From assembly GCA_905182555.1 (NCBI GenBank), contig CAJJBX010000004.1, positions 1-64,000 on the forward strand: a DNA stretch of 64,000 bases, read 5' to 3'. The translations under genes and the position numbers were made by a program. The notes under the pieces were generated by a model. That model was not told the DNA's origin. It worked only from the letters and a program-made list of their open reading frames with translations, and ran no database searches. Source of the stretch: an uncultured Ilumatobacter sp. (GTDB taxonomy: Bacteria; Actinomycetota; Acidimicrobiia; Acidimicrobiales; Ilumatobacteraceae). Below are positions 17,565 through 29,425 of the stretch, in pieces (the stretch's first letter is position 1; each line of letters begins with the position of its first letter).

Positions 17565-17782
17565 GCGCGCTCCCCTCTTCGGCGATGGCCAATCCATTGC
17601 TGAGTCTGACACACCGCCCAACCCGACAACCACCCGACAACACAGCCACAACCAGCGCGTCGGCGTCCGCCGAACTTGCTCCCGACTCAGACCGAGGGAG
17701 CGCATAATGAGAATCGCCGTCAGATCGGACAGGTCGAACGACAGCCATCACGGGATCGGGCGATCTGGCCCCCGAAAAGAGC

Positions 17783-18628
17783 CTAGAAAACGAAAAGGCC
17801 GGAGGTGCCGGGGCCGGTGTGAGCGCCGACGCTCGGGCCAATCGTGTAGTGCACAGGTGCCTCCGACAACGCCGGATGCCCGCGCAGCGCGTTGTCCAAG
17901 TCAGTACTCACCGACTCACTCGTCGCGTCCGACGTGCCAATGGCAATTCGCAGCCCAGCTGGCGATGAAGGAGCCCAGCCCAGGGCGTACCCGGTCATTG
18001 CTGCTACGGCGGCCTCGACCGTCGTCACTGACCTGACCACGGTGAGTTCGCCGCCCGACATCGCCAAAACTGGGATTCCGTCGTTGGCTGCTGCTGCCAC
18101 ACTGGCGCCATCGACGCGGCCGGACCGTGCAATCAACTGGGGGATACCGACAATGAACGTCGTCCCGAGCGCACCGGCTCGCTGCTCGGCAATCACCGCT
18201 GCTGATTCGATATCGACGCCACCGGCAATCGCTTCAGCGGCCGCCCACGCGCAGCACGAGATCCCGAAGCTTGCGGTGCCCGAGTCGACCAGCCGAACGG
18301 GGACGTCGACCATCTGGGCGGCAAGCCTTGCCGAGTTCAGCGTCCCGCTCATCGCCTCGGTGACGTGCACCGACAAGATCTCGGTACAACCTCGCTCGAT
18401 CAGCCGCTGATACGCCTCAACGAACTGGCCGGGTGATGGCTGGCTCGTCGTGATCGTGGGCGCCTCTGCGCCGTCCCATGCGGCGTAGAACGCTTGGGGC
18501 GTCAGATCGACACCTTCGAAGTGTTCGACGCCGTTGACCGTGACGGTGAGTGGCACGACCTCGATGCCGTACCGCTCGCCAAGCGAGCCCGGCAGCTGGC
18601 TGTTGGAGTCGACGACGACGCCAATCAT
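17783..18628 (-). CDS. DegV family fatty-acid-binding protein
   Basis: A 281-residue soluble protein. It opens with GVVVDSNSQLP (usual DSTaDLP), then TSQPSPGQFVEAYQRL, and SVHVTEAMSGTLNSARLAA matches the fatty-acid-carboxylate binding segment. In firmicutes such proteins (FakB) present fatty acids to a kinase. Its ATG overlaps the stop of plsY by 4 bp, so it is translated after an acyltransferase of phospholipid synthesis, which fits a fatty-acid carrier role. No FakA kinase is seen here. Confidence 0.88.
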   Translation of the reverse strand: MIGVVVDSNSQLPGSLGERYGIEVVPLTVTVNGVEHFEGVDLTPQAFYAAWDGAEAPTITTSQPSPGQFVEAYQRLIERGCTEILSVHVTEAMSGTLNSARLAAQMVDVPVRLVDSGTASFGISCCAWAAAEAIAGGVDIESAAVIAEQRAGALGTTFIVGIPQLIARSGRVDGASVAAAANDGIPVLAMSGGELTVVRSVTTVEAAVAAMTGYALGWAPSSPAGLRIAIGTSDATSESVSTDLDNALRGHPALSEAPVHYTIGPSVGAHTGPGTSGLFVF

Positions 18629-19293
18629 CCGACAGTCGTTTTGACCGACAACTCAGTCGACCCGGCGGGCTCGGGCGGTGGGCCCGCTGCAAGAAATCGC
18701 TGAGCGATAATCGCGCTCGTCGTGGCCGCGGCGAGTGGAAGGAGCGCAGACGGCTTCGGCCCCCACAGGTTGCGCCAGCCCTTCGCCCACCAGATCAGGC
18801 CCCCGGCGATCCAGAACACACTCGAGGCGAGCGTCGCTGTGAAGGCCCGCTGCTTCAACTTCGGGTTCGAGACGGCCATCGCCGCGACGGCAACGTCGAT
18901 CGGGAAATAGGCGGGAAAGGTCACAAGGCACTGCCCGACGCTGCACGCCACGCCCTTGCCGCCTCCGGTGAAACCTGACCAGACCGGGTAGCAGTGACCC
19001 ACTACCGAGGCCGTACCGGCGAGGTGCGCTCCGGGCGGCCCAGCCACAAGCGCCCCAGCACAACACGCCAAGGCCCCCTTGCCGATATCGCCAGCCATGA
19101 CAGCGGCGCCGGCTCTGGCACCGAGCACCTTGATCGCGTTCGTTCCGCCTGGGTTCCCGGAGCCGGTCTCGCGCAAATTTATCGATCCGCCAGACAGCTT
19201 GCGAGCAACGATGTCTGCCGTCGGGAAAGTGCCGACAAGGTATCCAACGCCAATGGCCACACCGATTCGCTTGATGTCAGAACGAATGTGCAC
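18625..19293 (-). CDS. plsY: Glycerol-3-phosphate acyltransferase PlsY
   Basis: Polytopic membrane enzyme that transfers acyl from acyl-phosphate to glycerol-3-phosphate. The three loop motifs are visible: SGNPGGTNA, a lysine in GDIGKGALA, and GHCYPVWSGFTGGGKGVA. Several membrane helices span its 222 residues. The start GTG 19293 is eight bases after TACAGT, a leaderless arrangement. It overlaps degV by ATGA. The FTGGGKG variant has one extra Gly compared with the usual GFKGGKG. Confidence 0.88.
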   Translation of the reverse strand: MHIRSDIKRIGVAIGVGYLVGTFPTADIVARKLSGGSINLRETGSGNPGGTNAIKVLGARAGAAVMAGDIGKGALACCAGALVAGPPGAHLAGTASVVGHCYPVWSGFTGGGKGVACSVGQCLVTFPAYFPIDVAVAAMAVSNPKLKQRAFTATLASSVFWIAGGLIWWAKGWRNLWGPKPSALLPLAAATTSAIIAQRFLAAGPPPEPAGSTELSVKTTVG

Positions 19294-19370
19294 GAGACTG
19301 CACTGTACGTGAAGTCCTGAATCACCCAAGGTTCGCGAAGATTGCGCGTGGAACACAAGAGCTCCGCCGC

Positions 19371-19376
19371 TATATT
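19371..19376 (+). promoter_or_regulatory. Possible -10 of the Glu-Asp-Phe tRNA operon
   Basis: TATATT sits about 45 bp before tRNA-Glu in an otherwise GC-rich gap. No matching -35 at the normal distance is clear, so this is a weak call. Confidence 0.3.
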
Positions 19377-19420
19377 TTCGTTGCTCTCAACGAGACGAGT
19401 TCACTCGCCTCAACGAACAG

Positions 19421-19493
19421 GCCCCCATCGTCTAGTGGCCTAGGACACCACCCTTTCAAGGTGGCGGCACGGGTTCGAATCCCGTTGGGGGTG
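19421..19493 (+). tRNA. tRNA-Glu (anticodon TTC)
   Basis: A 73-nt cloverleaf: acceptor GCCCCCA/TGGGGGT (G-U closing pair), anticodon loop CTTTCAA and T-arm GGTTCGAAT. The sequence closely follows the bacterial Glu tRNA. CCA is not encoded. Confidence 0.95.
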
Positions 19494-19559
19494 CGGAAAG
19501 CCCTCGGGTTTTTCATAGCGGTTGCGGTGACACGCAGTCGTTCAATACATAGCAATTCT

Positions 19560-19634
19560 GGTCCCGTGGTGAAGTCAGGAGTTCACGCCGGCCTGTCAAG
19601 CCGGAGGTCGCGGGTTCAAATCCCGTCGGGACCG
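19560..19634 (+). tRNA. tRNA-Asp (anticodon GTC)
   Basis: Acceptor GGTCCCG/CGGGACC, anticodon stem CCGGC/GCCGG around loop CTGTCAA, T-loop GTTCAAAT. It lies 66 bp after tRNA-Glu. Confidence 0.95.
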
Positions 19635-19650
19635 CGGTCGGGTAGAATCT

Positions 19651-19723
19651 GGTTTCGTAGCTCAGTCGGCAGAGCGCTCGCCTGAAAAGTGAGAGGTCAC
19701 CGGATCGACGCCGGTCGAAACCA
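19651..19723 (+). tRNA. tRNA-Phe (anticodon GAA)
   Basis: Acceptor GGTTTCG/CGAAACC, anticodon loop CTGAAAA. It is 16 bp after tRNA-Asp and directly before a strong terminator, so it closes the tRNA operon. The T-loop reads GGATCGACG, slightly atypical (ATCGA in place of TTCGA). Confidence 0.92.
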
Positions 19724-19730
19724 CACAAAG

Positions 19731-19769
19731 ACACCCCGCTTGGTTCGCCAAGCGGGGTGTTGTGTTTTT
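19731..19769 (+). terminator. Rho-independent terminator of the tRNA operon
   Basis: A perfect 13-bp stem (ACACCCCGCTTGG and its complement) closed by a TTCG tetraloop, followed by TGTGTTTTT. It lies 7 bp after tRNA-Phe and faces the convergent fadB-like gene. Confidence 0.93.
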
Positions 19770-19846
19770 CGGCCGATCTACTCGGCCAACCAGTTGCAGG
19801 AAGCGAGCGGGCGGTCACACTGTGCCTGACACAGTGTGACCGCGGG

Positions 19847-21943
19847 TCAGCTGGTGTGGGTCTGGAGCTGGCCACCTGATTCGGCGAGCGACTTCAGAAG
19901 CGGGCTGAGATCCCAGTGCTTGCCACCGAGACGTTCGCCGTACTCCTGGACCTTGGCAGCGATCTCAGCGAGGCCGATGCTGTCGGCCCAGTGCATTGGG
20001 CCACCGCGATAGACCGGCCAGCCGTACCCGTTGACCCACACGACGTCAATGTCGCTGCCGCGGATGGCGATCTTCTCTTCGAGAATTTTCGCGCCCTCGT
20101 TGACCATTGGATAAAGGCAACGCTCGAGCACTTCCTGGTCGGAAACTTCGCGCTGCTCGATGCCTTTACCAATGGCGAAGTCCTTGATGAGCTGCTCGAC
20201 TTCCTTGTCGGGCGTGGCCGCACGGGTCTCGGCGTCGTACGTGTAGTAGCCCATGCCGTTCTTCTGGCCACGGCGACCGTTCTCGCACAGCACTTCGCGG
20301 ATCGTCGACGAGGAAGACTTCTCTTGCTTCCAACCAATATCAAGGCCAGCAAGATCGCTCATCGAGAACGGCCCCATAGGGAAGCCAAAGTCGAACAGCA
20401 CCTTGTCGACCTGGGCGGGCGTGGCTCCTTCGAGCAGCATGCGCTCAGCTTCGGCACCGCGCATGAACAACATGCGGTTGCCGACGAAGCCCGGGCACAC
20501 ACCGACCATGGTCGAAACCTTGCCAATCTTTTTACCGATCGCCATCGTGGTCGCGACGACGCTGTCGGACGACTTGTCACCGCGTACGTTCTCGAGCAAC
20601 TTCATGACGTTGGCCGGGCTGAAGAAGTGCATACCAATGACACTCTCGGGGCGGCTGGTGACTTCAGCGATCTTGTTGACATCGAGCGCCGACGTGTTTG
20701 AGGCCAGAAGCGCACCCGGCTTACAGATCTCGTCGAGTTCCCGGAAAATCGACTGCTTCAGTTCCATGTCTTCGAACACGGCTTCGATGACCATGTCGCA
20801 GTCGGCGAAGTCTTGCTTGGTGGTGGAGCCGGTGATCAGCGCCATACGCTCTTCGACCTGCTCGGGCGTGGTGGACCGTGAACGCTCGTAGTTCTTGCGG
20901 ACGACGCCGAGGCCCTTGTCGAGTGCTGCCTGATCACGTTCGACAATGGTGACGGGAATGCCGACGTTGACGAAGTTCATCGCAATGCCGCCACCCATGG
21001 TGCCAGCACCGAGGACACCGACCTTCTGGACGTCGATCAGCGGCGTGTCTTTTGGAATGTCTGGGATCTTGTTAGCGGCGCGCTCAGCAAAGAAGTAATA
21101 CCGCTGGGCGGCCGACTGCGGGCCGGTCATCAGCTCCATGAAGAGCTTGCCTTCGGTCTTGAGCCCCTCGTCGAACGGCTGGTTGCAGGCCGCTTCGATG
21201 CACTTAATGTTGTTCTCGGGTGCGAGGAAACCGCGGGCCTTGCGGGAAATGCCCTTGCGGAAGTTGGCAAAGATCTCTTCGTCGCCGGCATGCGCCTCGA
21301 CCAGTTCGTTGCGGTCGCGGACCCGAACGAGCGGGAGGTTCTCAGCAACGGCATTATTGGCGAAGGCAATCGCTGCAGCGCGCAACTCTTGGAGGCCACC
21401 ATCGACGACATCGTCGACGAGGCCACCGTCTTTGGCTTCGGTGCTGCTGATATGACGGCCCGAGGTCATCATCTCCAGCGCCTTGGCGACTCCAACGAGA
21501 CGCGGCAGACGCTGCGTGCCACCGGCACCCGGAAGGAGACCGAGATTGACTTCGGGAAGCCCGAACTTCGCCGAGCTCAGCGACACGCGGTAGTGGGCGC
21601 ACAGCGCGACTTCAAGGCCACCACCGAGCGCAGTGCCGTGAATGGCAGCAATCACCGGGATCGGGGCGTCTTCCATCGCGGCCTGCACTTCTTGCAAACC
21701 GGCGGCCTTCGGCACGTTTCCGCCGAACTCGCTGATGTCAGCGCCGGCAATAAACGTGCGGCCATCACAGATGACCACGACCGCCTTGGCGCCAGATTCG
21801 ACCGCCTGCGTCATCCCGTCAAACAAGCCCTGGCGGACGTGCCAGCTCAGCGCATTCACCGGCGGATTGTCGACGATGACGAGCGCGACATCACCTTCGC
21901 GTTCCAAACGGACGGTGTCGGTCAACTGGATCGGTTCAGACAT
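19847..21943 (-). CDS. Bifunctional enoyl-CoA hydratase/3-hydroxyacyl-CoA dehydrogenase (FadB/FadJ type)
   Basis: A 698-residue beta-oxidation multienzyme. Residues 1-190 are crotonase: oxyanion-hole [12 protein letters not shown], and both catalytic Glu positions are kept (FGLPEVNLG and VAKALEMM). A linker follows. The NAD-binding dehydrogenase domain starts at [14 protein letters not shown], with the catalytic His in [16 protein letters not shown]. Two C-terminal 3HCDH domains follow. It hydrates 2-enoyl-CoA and oxidises the L-3-hydroxyacyl-CoA. ATG 21943 is chosen; a TTG 12 bp upstream is in frame. No thiolase is adjacent. Confidence 0.92.
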   Translation of the reverse strand: MSEPIQLTDTVRLEREGDVALVIVDNPPVNALSWHVRQGLFDGMTQAVESGAKAVVVICDGRTFIAGADISEFGGNVPKAAGLQEVQAAMEDAPIPVIAAIHGTALGGGLEVALCAHYRVSLSSAKFGLPEVNLGLLPGAGGTQRLPRLVGVAKALEMMTSGRHISSTEAKDGGLVDDVVDGGLQELRAAAIAFANNAVAENLPLVRVRDRNELVEAHAGDEEIFANFRKGISRKARGFLAPENNIKCIEAACNQPFDEGLKTEGKLFMELMTGPQSAAQRYYFFAERAANKIPDIPKDTPLIDVQKVGVLGAGTMGGGIAMNFVNVGIPVTIVERDQAALDKGLGVVRKNYERSRSTTPEQVEERMALITGSTTKQDFADCDMVIEAVFEDMELKQSIFRELDEICKPGALLASNTSALDVNKIAEVTSRPESVIGMHFFSPANVMKLLENVRGDKSSDSVVATTMAIGKKIGKVSTMVGVCPGFVGNRMLFMRGAEAERMLLEGATPAQVDKVLFDFGFPMGPFSMSDLAGLDIGWKQEKSSSSTIREVLCENGRRGQKNGMGYYTYDAETRAATPDKEVEQLIKDFAIGKGIEQREVSDQEVLERCLYPMVNEGAKILEEKIAIRGSDIDVVWVNGYGWPVYRGGPMHWADSIGLAEIAAKVQEYGERLGGKHWDLSPLLKSLAESGGQLQTHTS

Positions 21944-22085
21944 GTGCTCATTCAAGCAAATTCGAGCCTCGAAGTTCGATTCCGGGACCCATATGAATAT
22001 CCACTCCCGTCATCGAGCAGAACCCCAACGGTTGCGGGCCGCGTGTGTCAAAGACCGCCGTCGTTTTATGATTGCATGAGCAGCG

Positions 22086-23016
22086 ATGACTCAGACAGAA
22101 GACCACGACACCATTGGATTCATCGGCTTGGGGAACATGGGTGCGCCGATGTGCGACTGCCTCCTCGAAGCTGGTTTCGCCGTCGTTGCATTCGACCTCG
22201 ATCAGACCAAGGTCGAGCACGCCGTTGCTGGCGGTGCACTCGCTGCAACCTCGGCCGCCGACTGCGCTGCCCAGGCCGATGTTCTGCTCACATCACTCCC
22301 CCGCCCGGAACACGTCGAGGCCGTCATGGAAACGGGTGGCGCACTTGCTGCGCTGCGCGCCGGGTCGCTCTGGGTCGACCTGACCATCGTGCGCACGGCG
22401 ATGCCCGCCTCGCCGAAGCAGCGCTCGAGGTGCGCTACTGGTCGACTCGCCGGTCACTGGCGCCGTCGACGGTGCCCGCAACGGCCGGCTCACCCTTTTC
22501 ATTGGCGGCGCTGACGAACCTGTTGCCCGCGCCACGGCGATCCTCGAACACCTCGGAGTCGTCATTGCGTGCGGCCCGCTCGGAACGGGCAACGTCGTCA
22601 AGTTGGTCACCAACCAGCTCTGGTTCATCTCCGCTGCAGCACTCGGCGAAGGGCTCGCTGTCGGCATGGCGAACGGCGTCGACCTCGGCGTGTTGTATCG
22701 GGCGATCCTCGAGTCGGTCGGCGACAGTTTCGTGGCCCGCCACGACGGTCCATCGATCTTTGCGGGCCACTACGACCCGTCGTTCACCGTCGGCCTCTGC
22801 CTCAAAGACCTCGGGCTCCTCGAGGAGCTCCAGGGTGGCGTCGCGGCACCAATGGTGATGACCGACGCTGCCCGCAGCGCGTTCCGCGACGCTGGGGATC
22901 GTTACGGCACCGGCGTCGGTGAACTCCACGTCGCGAAACGGCTCGAAGATGATGCCGGCCTGTCGTTCCGAATGGACGGCGACTGGACGCCACCTTGGGA
23001 AGTCGACGATGACTGA
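22086..23016 (+). pseudogene. 3-hydroxyisobutyrate dehydrogenase-like oxidoreductase, frameshifted
   Basis: The N-terminus has the NAD(P) motif IGFIGLGNMGAPMCD and runs to SLWVDLT near 22385. There the frame changes to give DARLAEAALE, and near 22435 it changes again into LLVDSPVTGAVDGARNGRL. It then stays open through GTGNVVKLVTNQLWF (catalytic Lys region) and the all-helical domain to the stop at 23016. All domains of a full-length 6-phosphogluconate-dehydrogenase-like enzyme are present, so only two small indels within about 50 bp separate it from a working gene. Either a recent pseudogene or sequence error. Confidence 0.75.
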
Positions 23017-23074
23017 TCTTGGCACCCTGATCGACTTCGAACGATCGCTCAACCTGCAAGCGCCAGAGTGCCAA

Positions 23075-23734
23075 TCAACCGATTGCTTCGAGGTCGCTCC
23101 AGAGGTGCCCGAGCGCACGGTGGACCGTGCCGGACTTACGAATCGCCATCCACTGATCGTCGGTTGCGATCCGATCGATCAGGCCAGCCAACGCTGGCTG
23201 CTCGTCACGAGCGAGTTGCTCGGCTGGCTGCCCCACGAGCTGTTCGAGATTGAAGGTCATTGCCAAGAGACGACCGAAGTGGCCAAGTGGCCCGTCGAAC
23301 GGCCCTGTAGATGTCGGTTGCCGTGCCGCCGTCAAGGAATGCTTGCCCCATAGCTCGTCGAGGCCCGCATAGAACTCATCGCGAGCAGCGAAGTGGACGT
23401 GTTCGACGTTCATCGACATGGCGGCGGCCGCACACATCAAACACGGCTCGAGAGTGGTGTACAGGTGCAGACCTGCAGCATCGAACTGGTCGAGTTCGGC
23501 AAAAGCATTCATCTCGGCGTGCGCCGTCATGTTGCCCGAAAGCGTTCGTGGCGACCGTTGCTGCTGCATCACACGGTTCCGCCCTGCCGTCACGATGGAA
23601 TCGTCATTGGCCGGGTCAACCAGCACTGCGCCCACCCCAAACGTGCCAGCTCGATACGCGGCCCAGGCCTCCTCGAACGCCACTTGCCAGGGCAGTGACA
23701 GCGATTTCCAGGTATCGGTAGCAGAACTCATCAA
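23075..23734 (-). CDS. Cytidine/deoxycytidylate-type nucleoside deaminase
   Basis: A 219-residue zinc-dependent deaminase. The zinc site is TAHAEMNAF (His ligand, Glu proton shuttle) and LEPCLMCAAA (two Cys ligands). The core is followed by a C-terminal extension of about 80 residues with no recognised motif (QLVGQPAEQLARDEQPALAG), longer than in TadA-like proteins. The substrate may be a nucleoside or a related amine. The gene is separate from the true tadA at 42578. It converges with the broken dehydrogenase gene. Confidence 0.8.
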   Translation of the reverse strand: MMSSATDTWKSLSLPWQVAFEEAWAAYRAGTFGVGAVLVDPANDDSIVTAGRNRVMQQQRSPRTLSGNMTAHAEMNAFAELDQFDAAGLHLYTTLEPCLMCAAAAMSMNVEHVHFAARDEFYAGLDELWGKHSLTAARQPTSTGPFDGPLGHFGRLLAMTFNLEQLVGQPAEQLARDEQPALAGLIDRIATDDQWMAIRKSGTVHRALGHLWSDLEAIG

Positions 23735-23740
23735 GATCAG

Positions 23741-24316
23741 TCAACCAGCAAGACGCATGCACTCACAGCCGAGCAACAGCGGGTCCGGGCCACGCCCGGA
23801 GAAAACGGTTGCGGCGGCCGCGTCGTTGGAGTCGGCGAAGCCGAACAGCACGCCGCCAACAAGTGTGGTCGGTCGTTCTGTGCCGAATCCCGACGGGTCA
23901 ACGAGCGGCCCAGCAGGTTCGGTGCCCGCCACGGTCGTGGTCGGTGCGGGAGCGGTCGCCGTGACGGTCGCCGTCGCGATCGTCGTGGTCGTTGCGATCG
24001 TCGCGGCCGTTGCGATCGTCGCGGTCGTTGCGATCGTCGTGATCGTCGTTGTCGTCGGCAGTGGGGTGGCTGCATAGGCGACCCGGCTGGACTCGCCTGA
24101 TGACGTGTCAGCAGTTGCGTACACGGCAACAGCGCCGGCTGAGAGCGCCACCACGGCAATAGCGGCAATAGCGGCAATAGCGGCAACGACCGTTTGTTTG
24201 CCCGGGATCTTGGCAGCTATACGCACGGATGTCGCTGTATCAAAGCCTTGCTCTTGTGTCGCCAGCCAACCACGCTCGTCAACCCACACAGCGAGCGGCG
24301 GCAACGTTGCTGACAT
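23741..24316 (-). CDS. Hypothetical membrane-anchored Thr/Ala-rich protein
   Basis: A 191-residue protein. Residues 1-40 are polar and cytoplasmic, followed by one membrane helix rich in Ala/Ile (VVAAIAAIAAIAVVALSAGA). An extracellular stalk of Thr-Ile-Ala repeats then runs for about 50 residues, and a short folded tail ends in two Cys (LLLGCECMRLAG). The DNA shows matching short repeats: GCGGCAATA three times near 24161-24190, and an 18-bp CGTTGCGATCGTCGCGGY unit near 23990-24035. No family recognised. Confidence 0.6.
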   Translation of the reverse strand: MSATLPPLAVWVDERGWLATQEQGFDTATSVRIAAKIPGKQTVVAAIAAIAAIAVVALSAGAVAVYATADTSSGESSRVAYAATPLPTTTTITTIATTATIATAATIATTTTIATATVTATAPAPTTTVAGTEPAGPLVDPSGFGTERPTTLVGGVLFGFADSNDAAAATVFSGRGPDPLLLGCECMRLAG

Positions 24317-24422
24317 TGGGGTCTTGTGGCGCTCCAGCGAAAGTGAGTCACCAATCGTCGAGCCCCGGCTAATTTGCGAGGTCGTCGACTTAGGCGGTGC
24401 CGCGCAGCGCAGCACCCAGACC

Positions 24423-25007
24423 TCAGGTACCGAACCCGAAACCAAGGTCGGGAGCAGTGAGCAGCGGCCGGTAATCGATGTCCTTGTCAGCAGCCATGGC
24501 GGCACACGTACCGCCACGGTCGACAATGACGGTCATGAACACGGCAATTGCGCCGAACGCCTCAATCTCTTCAGCAGCTTCGATCAGCGACGTGCCCCGG
24601 GTCGTGGTGTCTTCGGTGACAAGCACCCTGTCACCTGGCTGCAACGCGCCGGCAATACGACCGGTGATGCCGCCCTGCTTGGCTTCTTTGCGAACACTGA
24701 AGCTGCGCAATGCGTGCCCACGAGTTGCCGCCACTGCCTGCACGCCATAAGCCACAGGGTCGCCGCCCATCGTCAAACCGCCGATGGCATCGATGCCATC
24801 GAAATCGGCACCGAACACTTCGATGAGTGCATCGGTCACCGCGATAATGCCATCGGGGCGACACGCTGTTTGTTTAGTGTCGAGGAACCAGGTGCTCTTG
24901 GCCCCTGACTTGAGCGTGAAGTCACCAGTCTTCACCGAGTGCTTCAGCACGTTGTCGCGAAGCCGATCGAGCGTCGGGGAGAGGTTGGGAAGCGCAGCAT
25001 CACTCAT
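24423..25007 (-). CDS. pyrE: Orotate phosphoribosyltransferase
   Basis: A 194-residue enzyme that makes orotidine 5'-phosphate from orotate and PRPP. The PRPP-binding motif is VLVTEDTTTRGTSL, the flexible catalytic loop lies in SVRKEAKQGGITGRI with its Lys residues, and the N-terminus carries the usual KTGDFTLKSGAKSTWFLD. TAGGTT lies nine bases before the ATG, somewhat further than in other leaderless genes here. No other pyr gene is next to it. Confidence 0.93.
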   Translation of the reverse strand: MSDAALPNLSPTLDRLRDNVLKHSVKTGDFTLKSGAKSTWFLDTKQTACRPDGIIAVTDALIEVFGADFDGIDAIGGLTMGGDPVAYGVQAVAATRGHALRSFSVRKEAKQGGITGRIAGALQPGDRVLVTEDTTTRGTSLIEAAEEIEAFGAIAVFMTVIVDRGGTCAAMAADKDIDYRPLLTAPDLGFGFGT

Positions 25008-25076
25008 CGCTGGCCGAACCTATCCGGTAAGTCCACCCCGACGAGGAAATCGCTGCCAAACGATGCCACGACTCGA

Positions 25077-25892
25077 TCACCGCTTGGCCGCGCGATCACG
25101 GAGTAGGACCTCTTGCGTCACCGTCGCAACGTGCGTGCCATCGGCAGTAAAAACGTGCCCATGGGCCAGGCCGCGGCCTCCGACGAAATGCTGGCATGTG
25201 AAGTCATACAGGTGCCAGCGGTCAGCGCGCAGCGGACGATGGAACCAAATCGTGTGGTCGAGGCTGGCGCCGAAGAAACGGTCTTCGTCGCCCATTACGG
25301 CCGCCGCTTCCGGATGCGCATGCATCACCGCCTCCGTCGGAACGTCGTCCGAAAGGAACGCCAGCCATGAACGGTGCAGTAACTGCGCCGGGGCTTCAGC
25401 GGGGTCTCCGAGTTCGTGGTTCACCTTCATCCACACGACCGTGCGTCCAGCACCGTCGCGGCGGGGCCCCTGCACTTGCGTGGCCGGCACGACGACTCGA
25501 TCGAAAGTCTCGGTCCACGACGACGCGTCCAACGAGTCGGCCGCCGGAACGTCCGGCATCAGGATCGACTGCACGCTGGCCGCCGGTTCAGGTCGCTGAA
25601 ACGAACTCTCGGCGTTGAGGATCGCGCCGATCGCCTGCTTGGCGACTACTCGGCGGGTCGAGAAGCTACGCCCGTTCCTGATCCGGTCGACTTCGTACCG
25701 AACCGGCTCAGTGGCGTCGCCCGGACGGATGAAATACGCCCGAATGGAATGCGGTTCCAAGTCGGGCTCAACCGTGAGGGTCGCTGCACGCAATGCCTGC
25801 GCGACAATCTGACCGCCATATAAGCCGCCCCACGGATACTCCGGGCCCGCCCCGACGAAGACATCGGTGCCATGCGGGGAAAGTTCGAACAT
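25077..25892 (-). CDS. tesB: Acyl-CoA thioesterase II (TesB-like)
   Basis: A 271-residue double hot-dog thioesterase that hydrolyses medium- and long-chain acyl-CoA. Residues include the N-terminal hot-dog GGLYGGQIVAQALRAA and SIRAYFIRPGD, and in the second hot-dog the catalytic Asp in ASLDHTIWFH followed by DFTCQHFVGGRGLAHGHVF. TAGGTT is six bases before the ATG (leaderless). Its substrates overlap with those of the FadB-like enzyme upstream. Confidence 0.9.
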   Translation of the reverse strand: MFELSPHGTDVFVGAGPEYPWGGLYGGQIVAQALRAATLTVEPDLEPHSIRAYFIRPGDATEPVRYEVDRIRNGRSFSTRRVVAKQAIGAILNAESSFQRPEPAASVQSILMPDVPAADSLDASSWTETFDRVVVPATQVQGPRRDGAGRTVVWMKVNHELGDPAEAPAQLLHRSWLAFLSDDVPTEAVMHAHPEAAAVMGDEDRFFGASLDHTIWFHRPLRADRWHLYDFTCQHFVGGRGLAHGHVFTADGTHVATVTQEVLLRDRAAKR

Positions 25893-25971
25893 CGTGTGAA
25901 CCTATTCGAAGATCACCGAGAACCAATATCGATCAGTTCATTCGACCGTCCAAATCACGTAGAGTTAAACT

Positions 25972-26388
25972 ATGGCAGCAAAACGTGGTCCAAAAATGCC
26001 GATGACCGACGAGCACAAGGCCGCGCTCGCAAAGGGCAGAGTCGAAGGTCGCGTCGTTCGCGAGTATCTCGAAGGCCTGCGAGCAACAAAGCCAAAGCGT
26101 GGCCGCAAGCGCACCGCTGAAACAGTGGCCACCCGGCTCGAAACAATTAACGCTGAGCTGGAATCCGCATCTCCTATTGACGAGTTGTTGCTGGTCCAGG
26201 AACGCCGTGACCTACGGTCCGAATTGGAATCGATGTCCGACATAATCGATATGAAGCAGCTTGAAGCCGAGTTCGTTGCCCTGGCCAAGAGCTACAGCCA
26301 GAGTAAGCAGATCTCGTACCAGTCGTGGCGTGATGTAGGTGTCGAGGCAAGCGTCCTCAAGGCCGCCGGCATCTCTCGCCGCAACTGA
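25972..26388 (+). CDS. Conserved-looking basic hypothetical protein
   Basis: A 138-residue soluble protein. The first 45 residues are basic with AT-hook-like patches (AAKRGPKMP and KPKRGRKR), so nucleic-acid binding is possible. The middle is strongly helical and charged (LETINAELESASPIDELL, QERRDLRSELESM) and could form a coiled coil. It ends with WRDVGVEASVLKAAGISRR. TAGAGT sits six bases before the ATG, so it appears expressed. I do not recognise the family. The gene is the only rightward one between tesB and purB and its stop is 9 bp from purB's. Confidence 0.65.
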   Translation: MAAKRGPKMPMTDEHKAALAKGRVEGRVVREYLEGLRATKPKRGRKRTAETVATRLETINAELESASPIDELLLVQERRDLRSELESMSDIIDMKQLEAEFVALAKSYSQSKQISYQSWRDVGVEASVLKAAGISRRN

Positions 26389-26397
26389 CTCCTCGGC

Positions 26398-29085
<2,688 letters not shown>

Positions 29086-29259
29086 TCATCTGTCCGGTTC
29101 TCTGCCGTGCTTTTTGTCAAGCCGAGGGCACAGCAAGTTCACACCAGCGGTGCGTCGGTCGTGGACGTTGGTCTGCCAAACGTCGAAGCTCACAGCGCTC
29201 TGCTCTTTGCTGATTTTGGCGAGTTCGGAGTTTTTCATCAGGACATACGTGATGTTCAT
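29086..29259 (-). CDS. Candidate small ORF in the purA-hisD gap
   Basis: A 57-residue reading frame (begins MNITYVLMKNSELAKISK, ends in a Lys/Arg-rich tail) in a 450-bp gap between divergent genes. The region is more AT-rich than its surroundings. No ribosome-binding site or family is recognised; it may be a remnant or chance. The remainder of the gap (28975-29085 and 29260-29412) shows nothing else I can support. Confidence 0.25.
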   Translation of the reverse strand: MNITYVLMKNSELAKISKEQSAVSFDVWQTNVHDRRTAGVNLLCPRLDKKHGREPDR

Positions 29260-29425
29260 GTTGTACTTGACCCCGTTGTCATCGGATCGAAGTCGACTGA
29301 AACGATTGGCTTTTACGTCGGCAACCTCGCTGCGGGGTCCCCGCCCAACCCCTCATTGCATCCGCACCCCATCCTGGCCGCAACCCACAGCGCCAGTCGA
29401 AGGGCTCGACGGTAATCTTGGTTGT

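Noticed and set aside
17706..17782. Terminator between MlrC and DegV genes
   Set aside because: Short A-rich stretch with GGCC ends but no convincing stem plus T-run.
21290..22858. 522-codon plus-strand frame spanning the fadB start and the dehydrogenase
   Set aside because: Composition is Arg/His/Thr-rich without family features; it is a shadow of two real genes.
29107..29415. 102-codon plus-strand frame upstream of hisD
   Set aside because: No ribosome-binding site or leaderless -10, low-complexity Pro/His end, no family; the hisD promoter overlaps it.
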